Translations under genes and position numbers: made by a program
Shown here: positions 21,686-34,554 of the stretch, piece after piece
Layout of the letters: each line of letters opens with the position of its first letter
How positions within the stretch are numbered: the first letter of the stretch is position 1
Notes under the pieces: model-generated
What the model saw: the letters and a program-made list of their open reading frames with translations, nothing else
Databases searched by the model: none
What the model was told of the DNA's origin: nothing
Assembly: GCF_036588685.1 (NCBI RefSeq)
Contig: NC_086379.1
Span: forward strand, 74,059,727 to 74,123,726
Reading direction: 5' to 3'
From: Mytilus trossulus
Taxonomy: Eukaryota > Mollusca > Bivalvia > Mytilida > Mytilidae
DNA: 64,000 bases

Positions 21686-23762
21686 TTCAGCAAAAAAAAA
21701 CGTATCGGTAAAAGATACTCATAAATCGACTAAAAAAACCGACAACGCCATGGCTAAAAATTAAAAGGACAAACATTTTAAATTTCCCAAAATTGATCGC
21801 CCTGAAGATCATAAAAAACATTTTATTAAAATTAAGTATGTCAATAAAGGCTTTGATTTTGTAAATATTGCCGGTATATTTAACGACCATTCTGTTAAAG
21901 AACAAATTCCTGGATATTTTGACAATACTGATCTACCTCTTATTTGTTATATTTACAAGAAATCTACCCGGAAATTTGTGTTTAATTATAGTCAATTGTG
22001 TAACGATGTTAATATCAGTGAAAATACACCTACTTCATGTAATTTCAGTAATTCCGAATATATTTATGGACCCATTTCCCATGTTATAACAGGAGATCTT
22101 AACATCGTTCAAGACCGAGAGTTAAAATCATTCCTCAGCTACACAAAACCCCTTACAAATATAGATTTATCTCGCCTTCAAGCCATTGTTCAACTACTAA
22201 ATTGTCTATTCTTCTTACCAGCACACTTGGTACAATTAAAAACCTGATAATAAATTGTTCAAATAAGGCCTTCGAAAATAGTGGAATAAATTACTTTTGG
22301 AGTGTCAAGAACTCGTTGGAAGTACTTGATAAATTGCATGCTTATATTGGTGATTTTGAATCTGTTAAAAGTTTTGATTTTTCTACCCTGTATACCACAT
22401 TGCCTCACATTCTCATTAAGAAAAAAATCACACACCTAATCAAATGGGCATTCAAAAAATCAGAATGTGAATCTATATGTTCAAACTCTTTTAGGTCATT
22501 TTTGAGTAGCAATAAACAAAAAAAACTATGTTTATTGGACATGCTTTGATACTATATATGCCTTGAATTTTTACTAGATAACATTTTTGTTCGCTTTGGG
22601 GATTCCGTGTATCGTCAGATTATCGGAATTCCAATGGGGACTAACTGTGCACCACTTATTGCGGACCTATTTTTGTATTGTTATGAGTTATAATTTATGA
22701 CAAAAATAAGCAAAGACCCATCGAAACAACATCTGATAAACAAATTTAATAATACTTTTAGATATTTGGATGATATTTTGGCTCTCAATAATGACGACTT
22801 CAGTATGTATATTAATGAAATTTATCCTGTTGAACTTACTTTAAATAAAGCTAATACTAACAATGACCACTGTCCTATCCTCGATCTTGATATCTATATC
22901 ACTAACGGAAAGCTGAATACTAAAATTTATGATGAAAGGAATGATTTTCATTTCCTATCGTTAATTATCCGTTTTTAGATGGTGACGTTCCCTTGTCACC
23001 ATCTTACGGTGTTTATATATCTCAACTTGTACGATTCGCTCGTGTATGTAACAATGTTGTAGATTTTAACGAGAGAAATTTATGTATTACTGAAAAATTA
23101 TTACATCAGGGTTTTCGATATCACAAACTAGTCAAAACATTTACTAAATTTTATCATCGGTATAAAGACATCATTCGTAAATATAGCTCAACATGCAGAC
23201 TTCTTATACGTTCAGGTATTTCACATCCATTTTTTTAGGGAAATATTCTGTATAAAGCACAAAGGTGTCAGTATTCACCTCAGAAACTTACAAAACCTTT
23301 GAATAGACTTATTAAGAAGGGATATAATTACGATACTGTTGTCAAGTCATTAAAGATTGCATATTTAGGCGTTAATATTGAGTCACTGATAAGGTCTTTA
23401 CATCGGAACTAAACACATTTATTCTAAAAAAAACAGTTGTTGGCATGACACGGGTTATGTTCTTCTCATATATGTTATGATGATATGATACTAAACCACT
23501 AACGGGGAGGATTGTGCCTGATGTTCTTATGATGAAATCATAATCTTTTAGTCAGTTTAATTGAAGTCTGGAGCTGGCATGTCAGTTAACTGTTAGTAGT
23601 CTGTTGTTATTTATGTATTATTGTCATTTTGTTTATTTTCTTTGGTTACATCTTCTGACATCAGACTCGGACTTCTCTTGAACTGAATTTTAATGTGCGT
23701 ATTGTTATGCGTTTACTTTTCTACACAAACATGTTTAACCCCGCCGCATTCATGTATGGTTA
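21686..23762 (+). pseudogene. RT-B retroelement copy, multiply broken
   Basis: N-terminal motifs include YIYGPISHVITGDLNIVQDR, SFDFSTLYTTLPHILIKKKI (RT motif 1-2), LDNIFVRFGDSVYRQIIGIP, then MGTNCAPLIADLFLYCYEL, FRYLDDILALNNDDF (catalytic Y-x-D-D), LDLDIYITNGKLNTKIYDER and PSYGVYISQLVRFARVCNNV. Stops (near 21700-22190, 22547, 22692) and a 1-base shift near 22948 break it. The 3' noncoding part includes CAGACTCGGACTTCTCTTGA and AACATGTTTAACCCCGCCGC. It is a distant relative of RT-A. No endonuclease domain is visible. Confidence 0.75.
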
Positions 23763-24399
23763 ACATGAATAGTAGTTATTTTTAACAATCAACAAAATGT
23801 GTGTTGCGTTTTTTAAAGGCTGCAGGGTATTAGTTCAATTATTGGTGAGTTGATCTTTCATAAATTATGGTAAATATTAAATAAAGAGATGTTGTTTATG
23901 GGTTGATATTGAAGTGTTTTGTAGACTATTCTTTGTCCTGTCATCGGGTTTTATTATTATTTATTTTGTTTTTCAATCTTTAATACTTCGACTTGCGAAC
24001 TTTTTTAATTGTATATTTGTTATCTTTTGCCCTAACAATCAATGTTATGTTGCTTGGTCTGATAAATGATCTACGAAACCTCTTTCCAAATTACCAGTAT
24101 TTGTTCTACCAACTGTCATTACGTACTACTTGAGAAATATGTCAAAATGTCCTCTTGAAATTATACGTCAATTTCATTTCAAGATAGGGAGAGAAACTGT
24201 TACAAGAAAACATGAAAAAGGGAGATTAAATTTATTGAATTTCTAGATATAAAAGTGGGTTGAATTGCTATTGAATTAAAGCTACCCGCAAGTGATAGCT
24301 GCCTTCGTGTGAATCAATGAATCTTTTGTGTAATGATTTTGACAACTTTATAATTTGTTTTGGTCGAAGAAAAATTACATAATTGCTGTGTTAGTCTTG

Positions 24400-25055
24400 G
24401 CACGATTTATGTATGGTTTGTGTCAAATTAATGGAAGCTTTTGCTAAAAAAAAACCCACACCTAATACGTTTGTTGCTGCACAAAGAAAGGTTTCTTTCG
24501 CGGTTTGTGGGTTTTATAAATTTGCTTCCCAGCAATATGTTTTGTCATGTTTATTGAACGTTGTTGCTTTTTTGTTTACTCTAGTGAAATATTCCTTCAT
24601 CTCCTACGAAAACTATTCTTCTTGAAATATTTTGAAAACTAAATCAAAAGAGCAGATTTTTTTTCGGTATATTCTATCACTATTCTTAATCATTCGCCTC
24701 TCTTTTTCAATCATCCACCATTTACTGCACATGCACATGAAAATGCATGTTCCAAGTGGAGAATATGACAGTTAACCATTTATTTAATGTGATTGAGCTT
24801 TTAGGATTTTCCTTTTTGAATATCCTCGGAGTTCAGTAGTTTTGATATTTTACTTTTTTCTCTTCTTAAACTTTAATTTTGTTGTTTGTTTGTTTACATT
24901 TCCAACAAGTCAACTTCAAACCAGTTCTGTGATTTTAATCCACTCAAACAGACGTTTTAACACTGTTTATAGCTACACTGTTAGACTTTATTTTTGTCCT
25001 ATATCAATCACGTTAACGAATGATGTGGATTCTCAATTTTAGTATTGGACATGTT
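24400..25055. other. No gene; part of an S1-type repeat
   Basis: 24735-24860 carries CATGTTCCAAGTGGAGAATA, ATGACAGTTAACC and TTCCTTTTTGAATATCCTCG, matching the S1 block. The remaining open frames are AT-rich and show no domain. Confidence 0.4.
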
Positions 25056-25059
25056 TAAA

Positions 25060-26510
25060 AAAAAAAGGGGGGGACGAAAGATACCAAAGGGACAGTCAAA
25101 CTCATAAATCTAAAACAAACTGACAACGCCATAGCTAAAAATCAAAAAGACAAACAGAACTAGAGGCTCTAAAGAGCCTGTGTCGCTCACCTTGGTCTAT
25201 GTGCATATTAAACAAAGGAAGCAGATGGATTCATGACAAAATCGTGTTTTAGTGATGGTGATGTGTTTGTACATCTTACTTTAATGAACATTCTTGCTGC
25301 TTACAAGTATCTCTATCTATAATGAACTTGGCCCAGTAGTTTCAGTGGAAAATATTAGTTAAAATTTACAAAATTTATGAAAATTGTTAAAAATTGACTA
25401 TAAAGGACAATAACTCCTTAGGGGGTAAATTGACCATTTCCAAATGTTGAATTATTTGTAAATCTTACTTTGCTGAACATTATTGCTGTTTACAGTTTAT
25501 CTCTATCTATAATAATATTTAAGATAATAACCCAAAAAGGCAAAATTTCCTTAAAATTACCAATTCAGGGGCAGCAACCCAACAATGGGTTGTCTGATTC
25601 ATCTGAAAATGTCAGGGCAGATATATCTTGACCAGATAAACAAATTTACTTCATGTCAGATTTGCTCTAAATGCTTTGGTTTTTGAGTTATAAGCCAAAA
25701 ACTGCATTTTACCCCTATGTTCTATTTTTAGCCATGGCGGCCACCTTGGTTGGTTGGCCGGGTCACCGGACACATTTTTTAAACTAGATACCCCAATGAT
25801 GATTGCGGCCAAGTTTGGTTTAATTTGGCCCAGTAGTTTCAGAGGAGAAGATTTTTGTAAAAGTTAACGACGCAGGACGACGCCGGACGCCGGACGCAAA
25901 GTGATGGGAAAAGCTCACTTGGCCTTTTAGGCCAGGTGAGCTAAAAACATTAGTACACATGACACAACATAGAAAACTAAAGAATAAACAACACGAACCC
26001 CACCAAAAACTAGGGGTGATCTCATGTGCTCCGGAAGGGTAAGCAGATACCGCTCCACATGTGGCACCCGTCGTGTTGCTTATGTGATTACAAAGTAGTC
26101 TAATTCGGTAGGTCAATTCATGAAAGGGAAGGGGATTGTAGTTACGACGTAAGGAACGTATCCGATATCATTTGTGAAACGGTTATTCCATAACGGTCAA
26201 CCAACTCGTGATGGCGTCCATAAAATTTACGAAGTGATGATTTCAACTTCACCATTTGGAACTCTTGGTTTAATTGATTCCTTGTGAGCAGTAACCCTCT
26301 ATCTAACATGATCTTGATGCCATGTTGATATTTACCTCTCTCACGAAAACCGGAAGTAGATGGAGTAGTTTTTGATCTTTGTAATATTTTATTGAAATTG
26401 GCAGAAACTACTTTCGGTCTCACAGCTAACAAAGCACACAAACATTCAAAAAAGCAATGATTTGATCTGGATTGTTTGAAAACAAAATAAAAATTCAAAA
26501 AAATCAAAAG
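25060..26510 (-). mobile_element. RT-A copy, interrupted by a second element
   Basis: The tail (25070-25159 and 25944-26135) and the C-terminal RT coding part (26142-26340: KLKSSLRKFYGRHHELVDRY, ISDTFLTS) are in the minus orientation. The tail is split by the hairpin-ended element at 25160-25943. The intact tail at 28640-28970 shows the empty site CAGAA|AAACA. Confidence 0.8.
25160..25943 (-). mobile_element. Hairpin-ended non-autonomous element, copy 1 (Helentron/HINE-like?)
   Basis: Read on the minus strand, it starts AGCTCACCTGGCC...GGCCAAGTGAGCT (hairpin arms with one mismatch) and ends AGGCTCTTTAGAGCCT followed by CTAG, then T. It has no coding capacity and no clear target duplication. 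A second copy lies at 43199-43982. A terminal hairpin followed by CTAG resembles Helitron/Helentron ends; the class is an inference. Confidence 0.75.
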
Positions 26511-26519
26511 ACTGTGTAA

Positions 26520-28430
26520 AAACTATGGCTCAAATATATTTAAAGAAATATTAAGGATGAGTGAACTTTCCTATAAGAAAACTATGGATAATGCTATTGT
26601 GAGATTTAATACAGATTTTCGAAACAAAATGAAAAACATTGAGAAAAAAAATCCCAAAGAATTTTGGAAACTTTTCATGTTAATAGGCAAAGAGATATTT
26701 CTAAAATTCCTTAGAAACTTTGAATGACTTTTTTAAAGATTTATATACAAACACAGATCATTTATAAACGAGATAAATTCAGACGAAATAAATGAGATGA
26801 AATAAGTAAAGCAGTAAAAAAAAAGCGAAAAAATACCAAGTCTCCATGTGATGATTTTTTAAAATTATTAATGAATACATTTCAAATTCATTGGATTCTA
26901 TGATTGACATTTATGTTTATTTATTCAATTCGATTTTTGATACAGGTATTGTACCAGAGTCGTGGCTTTTTGGCTATTTTTAAGAATAAAGGGAGTAAAA
27001 TGGAACCAAAACATTATAGACCAATAACACTGTTATCTTAAATTGGGAAGATATTCACATCTGTTTTGAATGATAGATTAAGTACATTTTCGATCATTAC
27101 AAGATTTTACATGAGAATCAAGCTGGATCTAAATGACTTCCAAGACTTTCTAGAAACTACAAGTGCTACAGGTTTAGAAACTATTGGTAAAGATATATAA
27201 AGATATATAAAATGAACTTATGGTTTATTTCAAAATTTTTATTTTACTGTATGCTGATGGTACAATTTTGGTGTCAGAATCAAATGAAGACTTACAATTG
27301 ATGCTTGATAAATTTTGTGATTATTAAGAAAACAGAAGTTATGGTATTCTCAAAAGGTCGACTGTCAAAGAATTTAAAATTTTATATTGAAGATTATGAA
27401 ATCGAGATAGCTATTTGAATTTTTTTTTTTCAAAAAGTGCCTCTTTTTTTTAAGACAAGAAAATATTTATATGAAAAAGCTACAAAAGCAATGTATGGAT
27501 TGTTACAAAAATGTAGAAAAAGAACAATTTGTCTATTGAATGTCAATTAGATATGTTTGACAAAACTATAGTATCGATACTTTTGTATGGATGTGAAATT
27601 TGGGGCTTTGAAAATTTCGAGTTACTCGAAAAAAGTACATTTGCTATTTTGTAAACTTATATTACATTTGAAACAATCTACTCCAAATTTTATTATTTAC
27701 GAAGACCTGGTAAGATATCCCATTCCATCTCACGCAAGAGTTCGTATGGGAAAGTTTTGGTGTCGTCTTTTACATGGAGAAGAATGTAAAGTCTCTTCAC
27801 TTTTATATAAGCTATTATTCGTCTATTCTAATTATTTGTTAGTTAGAAATATTTCATATGTTCATTAATTAATGTGTATATTTTGTATTTGTTTTGGAGA
27901 AGACGTTTCTAAGTTGTAAAACTTGTGTCTGATCCTTTTGTCATTTTGAACAATAAAATATGTTTAAACTAAACTATTCTAATATTTATTGTTTGGAGTA
28001 TTGGTTATGCTTTACAAAAAGCACTAAGCAAAAAGTCAAATATGTGGAATCAACAGGGTACTTTTTCTGCTCTGTGGATTTCTAAATGTTTAGAACAAAA
28101 ACCAATAGAACATTTTATATAGTAATGGTATGAAAATATGAATTCTAACTCAAAAGGTATATGCTATAGAATATTTAAAAAAGAATTGAAATTTGAAGAA
28201 TATATTTCTATTTTACCATTGAATTATATGTTTATGTTTTGTAAACTTAGATGTGGTAGCCACCGTCTACAAGTAAAGATAGGGAGATGGCACAATCTGT
28301 CGAGAAATCATAGATTGTGTCGTATCTGTGGCTCGGCTGAAATCGGTGACGAGAATCATTATATTTTGTCTTGTAAATCTTCCGTTAATGAAAGACAAAA
28401 GTATTTACCGTAATTTTGTTGGAAAAATCC
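26520..28430 (+). pseudogene. Decayed LINE (endonuclease-RT type)
   Basis: Broken pieces of a non-LTR ORF2 in order: NPKEFWKLF, then IVPESW, K-G-S-K-M-E-P-K-H-Y-R-P-I-T-L-L-S, HENQAGS, a Y-A-D-G/D-x-T-I-L-V-like block near 27248 (YADG: catalytic D lost), TEVMVFSKGRLSKNLKFYI, ILLYGCEIWGFENFELLEK and a C-terminal zinc knuckle (LCRICGSAEIGDENHYILSC, 28310-28380). Many stops, so not functional. A related knuckle is at 19574-19930. Confidence 0.75.
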
Positions 28431-28639
28431 AAATCCAAACACCTTGAAATTATGTAATCTGTTTTCTTCAACTAATATTACAGTTTTAGAAAAAATCATG
28501 TCGATATATTAAAGCTGTTAATGTGAAGGTCTCTCCTCCTGGTTAATGTATTTCATTTACTTCATACATGCACTTTATATTATATTGTTGTATATACTTA
28601 TTGTCTCTATAACTATGTCAATAGTGTTTGAGAATAAAA

Positions 28640-28975
28640 GAGGGACGAAAGATACCAAAGGGACAGTCAAACTCGTAAATCTAAAACAAACTGACAACGC
28701 CATGGCTAAAAATGAAAAAGACAAACAGAAAAACAATAGTACACATGACAAAACATAGAAAAATAAAAAATAAACAACACGAACCCCACCAAAAACTAGG
28801 GGTGATCTCAGGTGCTCCGGAAGGGTAAGCAGATCTGCTCCATATGTGGCACCCGTCGTGTTGCTTATGTGATAACAAATCCGGTAAATAGTCTAATTCG
28901 GTAGGTCTAATTTATGAAAAGGAAGGGGATTGTAGTTACGACGTAAGGAACATATCCGATATAATAAAATTCATT
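28640..28975 (-). mobile_element. RT-A 3' tail, well preserved
   Basis: Contains the full tail: GACGAAAGATACCAAAGGGA, ACTGACAACGCCATGGCTAA, CACGAACCCCACCAAAAACT, GGTGCTCCGGAAGGGTAAGC and TTGTAGTTACGACGTAAGGA. The coding part is absent, so this is a solo tail. It provides the unoccupied site for the element at 25160. Confidence 0.8.
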
Positions 28976-29164
28976 CATTCATACCTTACTAAGACTTGTG
29001 TTGATGTTTCTGATATTGCTGCTGTTCAGTCTGAAGAGTGTTGTTGTGCCGCTATTTCTATCTTTTGGTTGTTACTTTTGGGCGGTTATTTAAAGTTATT
29101 GACGACATACGTGACTTTTATTGGGGAGGTAAAAATGATCCTTGTGCCGAATGGCTCCTTATTT

Positions 29165-29515
29165 TGTAAGCACTTCTGTTGAAAAACAGAAAGAACGTCA
29201 TACAAATCTAGATATATATTCGAGTGTTAAGTAATCTTAAGTGCGATCAAGTCTATAAGTGTTACCACTTATGCATGGCATGTGAAAGTAAAATATTGAA
29301 TTGATAAAAACAAAACTACAAAATGCAAGACTACTTAAGCTATGTTTCGCCTACAGTAAAACATATAAAAGACAATTTGTAGTCAATTTTGTTAGATTCG
29401 ATAGGTCAAAACGATGATGTATTTCGTTATTCTTTTTCATTTATAACAAAAATATAAACATCATATGTGATTTATTTCTAATTGTCAAAATGACATTAAG
29501 AGTAAAATGGTAATT
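29165..29515 (+). repeat. Duplicated segment, copy A
   Basis: About 350 bases resembling 31345-31690 in the same orientation: TTGATAAAAACAAAACTACAAAA, TACTTAAGCTATGTTTCGCC, AGTAAAACATATAAAAGACA and GTGATTTATTTCTAATTGTC. No coding frame. The rest of 28980-30360 has no gene that I can support. Confidence 0.6.
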
Positions 29516-30359
29516 TGTTCTGATCTTCAGACAACTCTAGCGGATACGTACCTGTGGTAAAAAAATACACGAAACCGCTTCTGTTTGTAATATATTCTAT
29601 TCGGTTCTTACACAACATTCTATACAAATGACATCATCAGATACAGAATTAGGTATTTAGAACAAATTTCATAATCATCTTGAACGTGAATTTCGCAGAC
29701 AGGTACTCTTACTTTTATTTCGTACGTTAAATCCGGTCAAACTGTTACAAATTTGTATGTTGGACGGTCCAGTCATTGTGTCAGCATAATAAAATAATAC
29801 ATTTCTACATTCTACCAAATTACGTACTAGCTGGGATAAAACTTTCAAAATAGGGTGAAATGTTAAAAGATACTATGAAATAGAGAGATTTACTTTACCC
29901 GCATGGCACTTGCAAATGATATATACGTACCCAATTATTAGAGGAACATGACAAAGTCTGTATGTACGATTTATTACCATTATGATTACTCTCAATGTGT
30001 GCCTATCGATAGGCGAGGCCATAGATCCAAGAAGTTTTATTTATATGATCACAATGTCCGAATTCATTTACTCGTTACTTACGAGCATCAGAAACTTTAT
30101 AACATATTATAATTTTGTGATTTTTTTCCTTTCCCCTTATTATTGTGGGTGTACATTTTGTGCAACAGATACATTTAAGATTCCTAATTTCTGAAATTTA
30201 CATTTACAGATTTATGGACAAAGAGGGTCGGTTGAGAAAAAAAATTACGACAAAAGAGGCATAGCCACCACACTTTTTTTAAAAGTATATCATCTACATA
30301 TCTGAAGGTGAAATAGAATGATAGTGCTAGCTACTTTTTATTCTTCGTAAGATTTGTAC

Positions 30360-30790
30360 ATTTCAGCTTCTCAATTGTGAACTTTCCATTTCTGTGTATC
30401 AATATTCCAGCAGCACCTGCGTATTAATTGCATATCACCCATTTGATACTATATTCAAGAGCTTGTATTTCTTATCACGATTTCCATGATAGGGGGTTGC
30501 TACCCGCATTGAAGCAATTATACTAGGAATCTCAAATGGAGAAGTTCAAATCATTCGAACATGTTACAGACCCCATCCCGGATTGGTTGACGTTATGAAT
30601 TATCTGTCACGACTCATGAGTTCCAATTGTCGTAATCACAATCCCGTCCTCTATTCTCCGAATGTGATATAGCTAACAAGACTTATCTCTGGGTGATTTG
30701 TAATAAAATGAGCAAGTGGAAGGGTGTTAAATGTAGAGCAGGATCTGTCTACCCTTCCAGAACACTTGAGATCACTCGGACTTTTGGTTA
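30360..30790 (+). pseudogene. RT-A copy, strongly decayed
   Basis: TCTCAATTGTGAACTTTCCA, AATATTCCAGCAGCACCTGC and GAACACTTGAGATCACTCGG follow the RT-A order with many substitutions and stops. Confidence 0.65.
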
Positions 30791-31079
30791 AGTACGTTTT
30801 GCACAGTCTTTAATGTTTTTTTGCTTTGAATAGTGTTGTTGTCTTTCCGTCGGTTTTTCTGTTTTGCCATAGCGTTACCAGTTTGTTTTCTACTTATAAG
30901 TTTGACTACCCCTATAGTATCTTTATAGCCTCTATGTTGTGGCTGTTGATTCTGATGAAGATTGATGTACCGATGTTTCTTTCTTGTATGTTGTTGATGT
31001 TGTTTATATTTTAAGGGCATTTTTTGCTGTCAACGATTAGTGTGAACTTTGTCAGGGAAGCGTACAATTTTTCTTAAAT

Positions 31080-31325
31080 AAGGCACCAGTAGTATACAGC
31101 TGTTCGCTAGTCATAAATAAACTAATCATAGCTACCAGTATTGAAATTTTGTATGTGCTCATTAGTGACGCTCAAATAAAAAAAAGCCAAATAAAGTGCA
31201 AAGTTGTAGAGCATTGCGAACCACAAATTCTAAAATGTTTTGCCACATACAGCTAGCAATGGTCCTAAATGAAGGCAACAGTATACCGCTGTTCAAGTCA
31301 TAAATCAAAGGTCTATAATAGGATA
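31080..31325 (-). repeat. S1-type repeat pieces
   Basis: Two copies of the AGTATACAGCTGTTCGCTAG / CAGTATACCGCTGTTCAAGT phrase followed by CATAAAT. Confidence 0.5.
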
Positions 31326-31344
31326 GCTGACGGACTTGTTTTAT

Positions 31345-31690
31345 ATCTATTTGCTCCTGTTGTGAAACAGAGAGAACGTGGTGCAATATGTAGATGTTTA
31401 TTCAAGAAATTTGTAATCTTAAGTTCGATCGAATCTATAATTTCTACTACGTATGCTTGGCGTGTGATATTACAATTTTGAATGGATAAAAACAAAAATA
31501 CAAAATTCAGGTTTACTTAAGCTATATGTCGCCTAAAGTAAAACATACAATGGCCAATTTGTAGTAAATTTTGTTAGATACACATAAGGTCAAAAATGTG
31601 ATGTACTTCATCATATTTGTTCAGTTATAACATAAATAAGAACAGGATAAGTGATTTATTTCTTATTGTCAAAAAAACAAAAGGAGCAAG
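31345..31690 (+). repeat. Duplicated segment, copy B
   Basis: Direct partner of 29165-29515, 2.2 kb away: GGATAAAAACAAAAATACAA, TACTTAAGCTATATGTCGCC, AGTAAAACATACAATGGCCA and GTGATTTATTTCTTATTGTC. Confidence 0.6.
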
Positions 31691-32460
31691 AAAACAATTT
31701 GTTAATCTACTAAATGAAAAAAAAGATAGTTTATTTGTGATATTTCACATACTGTGGTACTAAGTGTCTCACTATTTTACTTACACTATAATATAACAGA
31801 TGTCGTATATCATTACATAACTCATGAGACGGCGGAACGTATCCGCTGTCAGTTTCAATGGTTTAATGCAATTCATTAACCATTAAAAACATGTCAATCT
31901 TATACAACATAATGGGTTTGAAATTGTAACTTAAATTAATGTTGATTCTTGCATTGGTCAATTCTTTTTCTCTTCTTTATAATAAAAACCTCTTTTTTTT
32001 ATTCCTAAACTATAAGAGTGATACTTAATCAATAATCATAATACAAATATAACAATGTCTGGTTAAAATTATGAAGGAAATTTTGTTTTAGAAAGTTTCA
32101 CCGACAGTACCATTGACTAAAATCTAGAAATTGACCATGAGGGTCGGTTGAAAACAAAACTTTACGACAAAAGAGATGATTTCAGCTTTCCAATTGTGAA
32201 CTTTCCATTTCTAAGTAGCAACATTCCAGCAGCACCTGCATACGGGGTATATATCTCCCAAATGATACGATATTTCCGTGCTTGCATTTCCTATCATGAT
32301 TTTCTTAATAGAGGGTTGAAGCTCACAAGGAAGCTATTTAACCAAAAATTTCAAATGGTGAAGTTGAAATCATCCCTTCGTCAATTTTACGGACGCCATC
32401 ACGAGTTGGTTGACCGTCATGGAATAACCGTTTCACAAATGATATCGGATATGTTCCTTT

Positions 32461-32565
32461 GGCTTAATAAATATTTTGAAATGAGCGTCACTGATGAGTC
32501 TTATGTAGACGAAACGCGCGTCTGGCGTACTAAATTATAATCCTGGTACCTTTGATAACTATTCC
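32461..32565 (+). mobile_element. Short insertion carrying a hammerhead motif
   Basis: Compared with the uninterrupted copy at 36485 (ATGTTCCTCACGTCGTAAC), extra sequence sits between two TTCCTT copies, which look like a short target duplication. The insert runs from TGGCTTAATAAATATTTTGA to CCTGGTACCTTTGATAACTA. Confidence 0.7.
32485..32528 (+). ncRNA. Hammerhead ribozyme-like motif 2 (type I), best copy
   Basis: Stem I GCGTCA/TGGCGT (pairs fully with two G-U), CTGATGA 32491-32497, stem II GTCT/AGAC with loop TATGT, GAAA 32511-32514, stem III CGC/GCG and cleavage after GTC at 32522. All core bases are intact. Confidence 0.8.
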
Positions 32566-32834
32566 TTACGTCGTAACTACAATTCCCTTACCTTTCATGA
32601 ATGTGACCTACCGAATTAGACTATTTACCGGATTTGATATCACATAAGCAACACGACGGGTGCCACGTGTGGAGCAGGATCTGCTTACCCTTCCGGAGCA
32701 CCGGAGATCACTCCTTTGATTGAATAAAATTACTCACGTAGTGGTATTAACCATATATGGATTCCTAATAAACTCTTAAAGAACTTCTGGATTATTTTAA
32801 ATCTCGATCTTTTTCTGAAATTAATTAAATCAAA

Positions 32835-33700
32835 TTTTTTTTCAACCCTGTATACCACCATTCCCCATGTGAAATCGAATAAATAGTCTCGAAGAAATAA
32901 TTCGCATTACTTTCCATCATAAAAATGGTAGCATACGCTATAAAGTTATTACTTTGCAATACAATATATGGCATACTTTGTTTAAAGAAAAAAAAAAAGG
33001 TTAAACATGCTGCACAGAGGACAAAGTGATCGGGTATGCTGAAGTTTCTTTTTGACAATATATTTGTTGAATTTGGAAGTAGATTTTTTCCCAAAAGTTG
33101 TCGCCATTCGTATGGTAATGAACTGTGTGCCTCTCTTTGTTGACCTCTTCATATTTCCATACGAATCGGAGTTCCTTCAGATACTTGTCAAAAGCTAGAA
33201 GATCATAGAAGCCTGGTCATTTAATTTCACATACAGATATATTGATAATGTTCTTCCAGTTATAAACCCAAGCTTTTCTGATTGGATTCCATTTATATAT
33301 CCCCTAGAACTAGAAATTAAAAAAATACAACAGACAAGGTTTTATTCGCTTCATTTTTAGACTTTCACCTCGAATTCGACATACACAGTCATCCTCAGTT
33401 CCAGAATTTATGACAAAAAAGACTATTTTAATTTGTTATTATCAATTTCCCTCACCTTAGTAGCAATAAATCAACTTCACCTACACATGGGATATACATT
33501 TCCAACTTTTTTTGTATTCAAGAATAGGCTGCAACTGTAGACGTTTTAAAACGCCAAAAGTTTCTAAGCTGAATGTGGGTAAAAAGTTTCTTAAAAAGTT
33601 CATCGGAAGGTACCAAGACCTTGTTGATAAACATTCCGTATTAACTTCACAAATAATACACGATGGTCCTCAAGTAAAGATTCTTTGTACTGACGTTGTT
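32835..33700 (+). pseudogene. RT-A-like copy, heavily mutated
   Basis: Traces of FFSTLYTTIPHV at the start, LKFLFDNIFVEFGSRFFPKS, a degraded YGNELCAS block and FIGRYQDLVDKHSVLTSQII at the end; frameshifts throughout. Confidence 0.7.
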
Positions 33701-33824
33701 TATCATCTTAATAGCGTGTTATCCTTCTACATGCCTTTTTGAATATTTCTTTGACTGTTAAGTAGTCTGTTCTTTTTGTTGTATCCATTATACGTGGCAC
33801 TGTACTTATACATCCAATCATTGT

Positions 33825-34165
33825 GTTACTACCACTGGGTCGATGCCTCTGCTGGTGGACTATTAGTCCCGAGGATGTCACCAGCCCAGTAGCCAGTACT
33901 TCGGTACTGGCATGAAATACGGATTTTTTGTGTTATTAAAATTTGCTGTTTCAAAATATTGGAAATTAGTATAAAGGAATGTATCTCCCTCATGCATAGC
34001 TCTGATTCCTTTCACGGATTTGGCTATACTTTTTGGACCTTTTGGACTATAGCTCTTCATCTTTTATATAAGCTTTGGATTTCAAATGCTTTGGCCACGG
34101 GCATCACTGAAGAGGCATGTATTGTCGTAATGCGCATCTGGTGCAAGAAAATTGGTACCGTTAAT
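33825..34165 (+). repeat. SINE-like repeat with hammerhead relic
   Basis: ACTACCACTGGGTCGATGCC, GGTGGACTATTAGTCCCGAG, CCAGTACTTCGGTACTGGCA, GGACTATAGCTCTTCATCTT and GGTGCAAGAAAATTGGTACC. I recognise this as a common mussel repeat. Open frames across it are fortuitous. Confidence 0.65.
34101..34144 (+). ncRNA. Hammerhead-like motif 3, core mutated
   Basis: Stem I GCATCA/TGGTGC, CTGAAGA (fits CUGANGA), stem II GGCA/TGTC, stem III TGC/GCA and triplet ATC. The invariant GAAA is GTAA at 34127-34130, so it is probably inactive. Confidence 0.6.
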
Positions 34166-34554
34166 TTTATTATTCTTCCATGATATTTGTGTGTATTCTT
34201 GTCTTTTCAATTATGCTATTATGTTTTCACTGTATGCCTTTTTGTGTTTCTTGGTAACACGTGGCGTGGCTCTGAACTGATACATCTCGTCATTGTGTTA
34301 TTGTATTTTGATAATTTCTGTGTTCTTGTCTTTCGTTTTTGCCAATGTGCATTGTCTGTGTGCCTTTTTGTGGTTCTTTTTTGCATGTGACGTCGCTCTG
34401 TACTTATACACCCCGTCAGTATGTTATTTTGTCATGGTAAATGTTTTGCTTATATAGTGTTTAAGATTATAACACAACGTTAACTGTTCCCCTAATTTTA
34501 CCTATTAGGTCTGTTTGTTTCGTTCACTCATCGTTGTCAATATAATGGAATTTT

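Larger units (their letters stand above)
32130..32715 (+). pseudogene. RT-A C-terminal copy with hammerhead insertion
   Basis: LKTKLYDKRDDFSFPIVNFP, NIPAAPAYGVYISQMIRYF and HHELVDRHGITVSQMISDMF are open to about 32460. The frame is then broken by an insertion of about 100 bases (32461-32565) and the tail resumes at TTCCTTACGTCGTAACTACA. Confidence 0.8.

Noticed and set aside
33959..34183. 74-codon frame
   Set aside because: Reading across a SINE-like repeat with a hammerhead relic.
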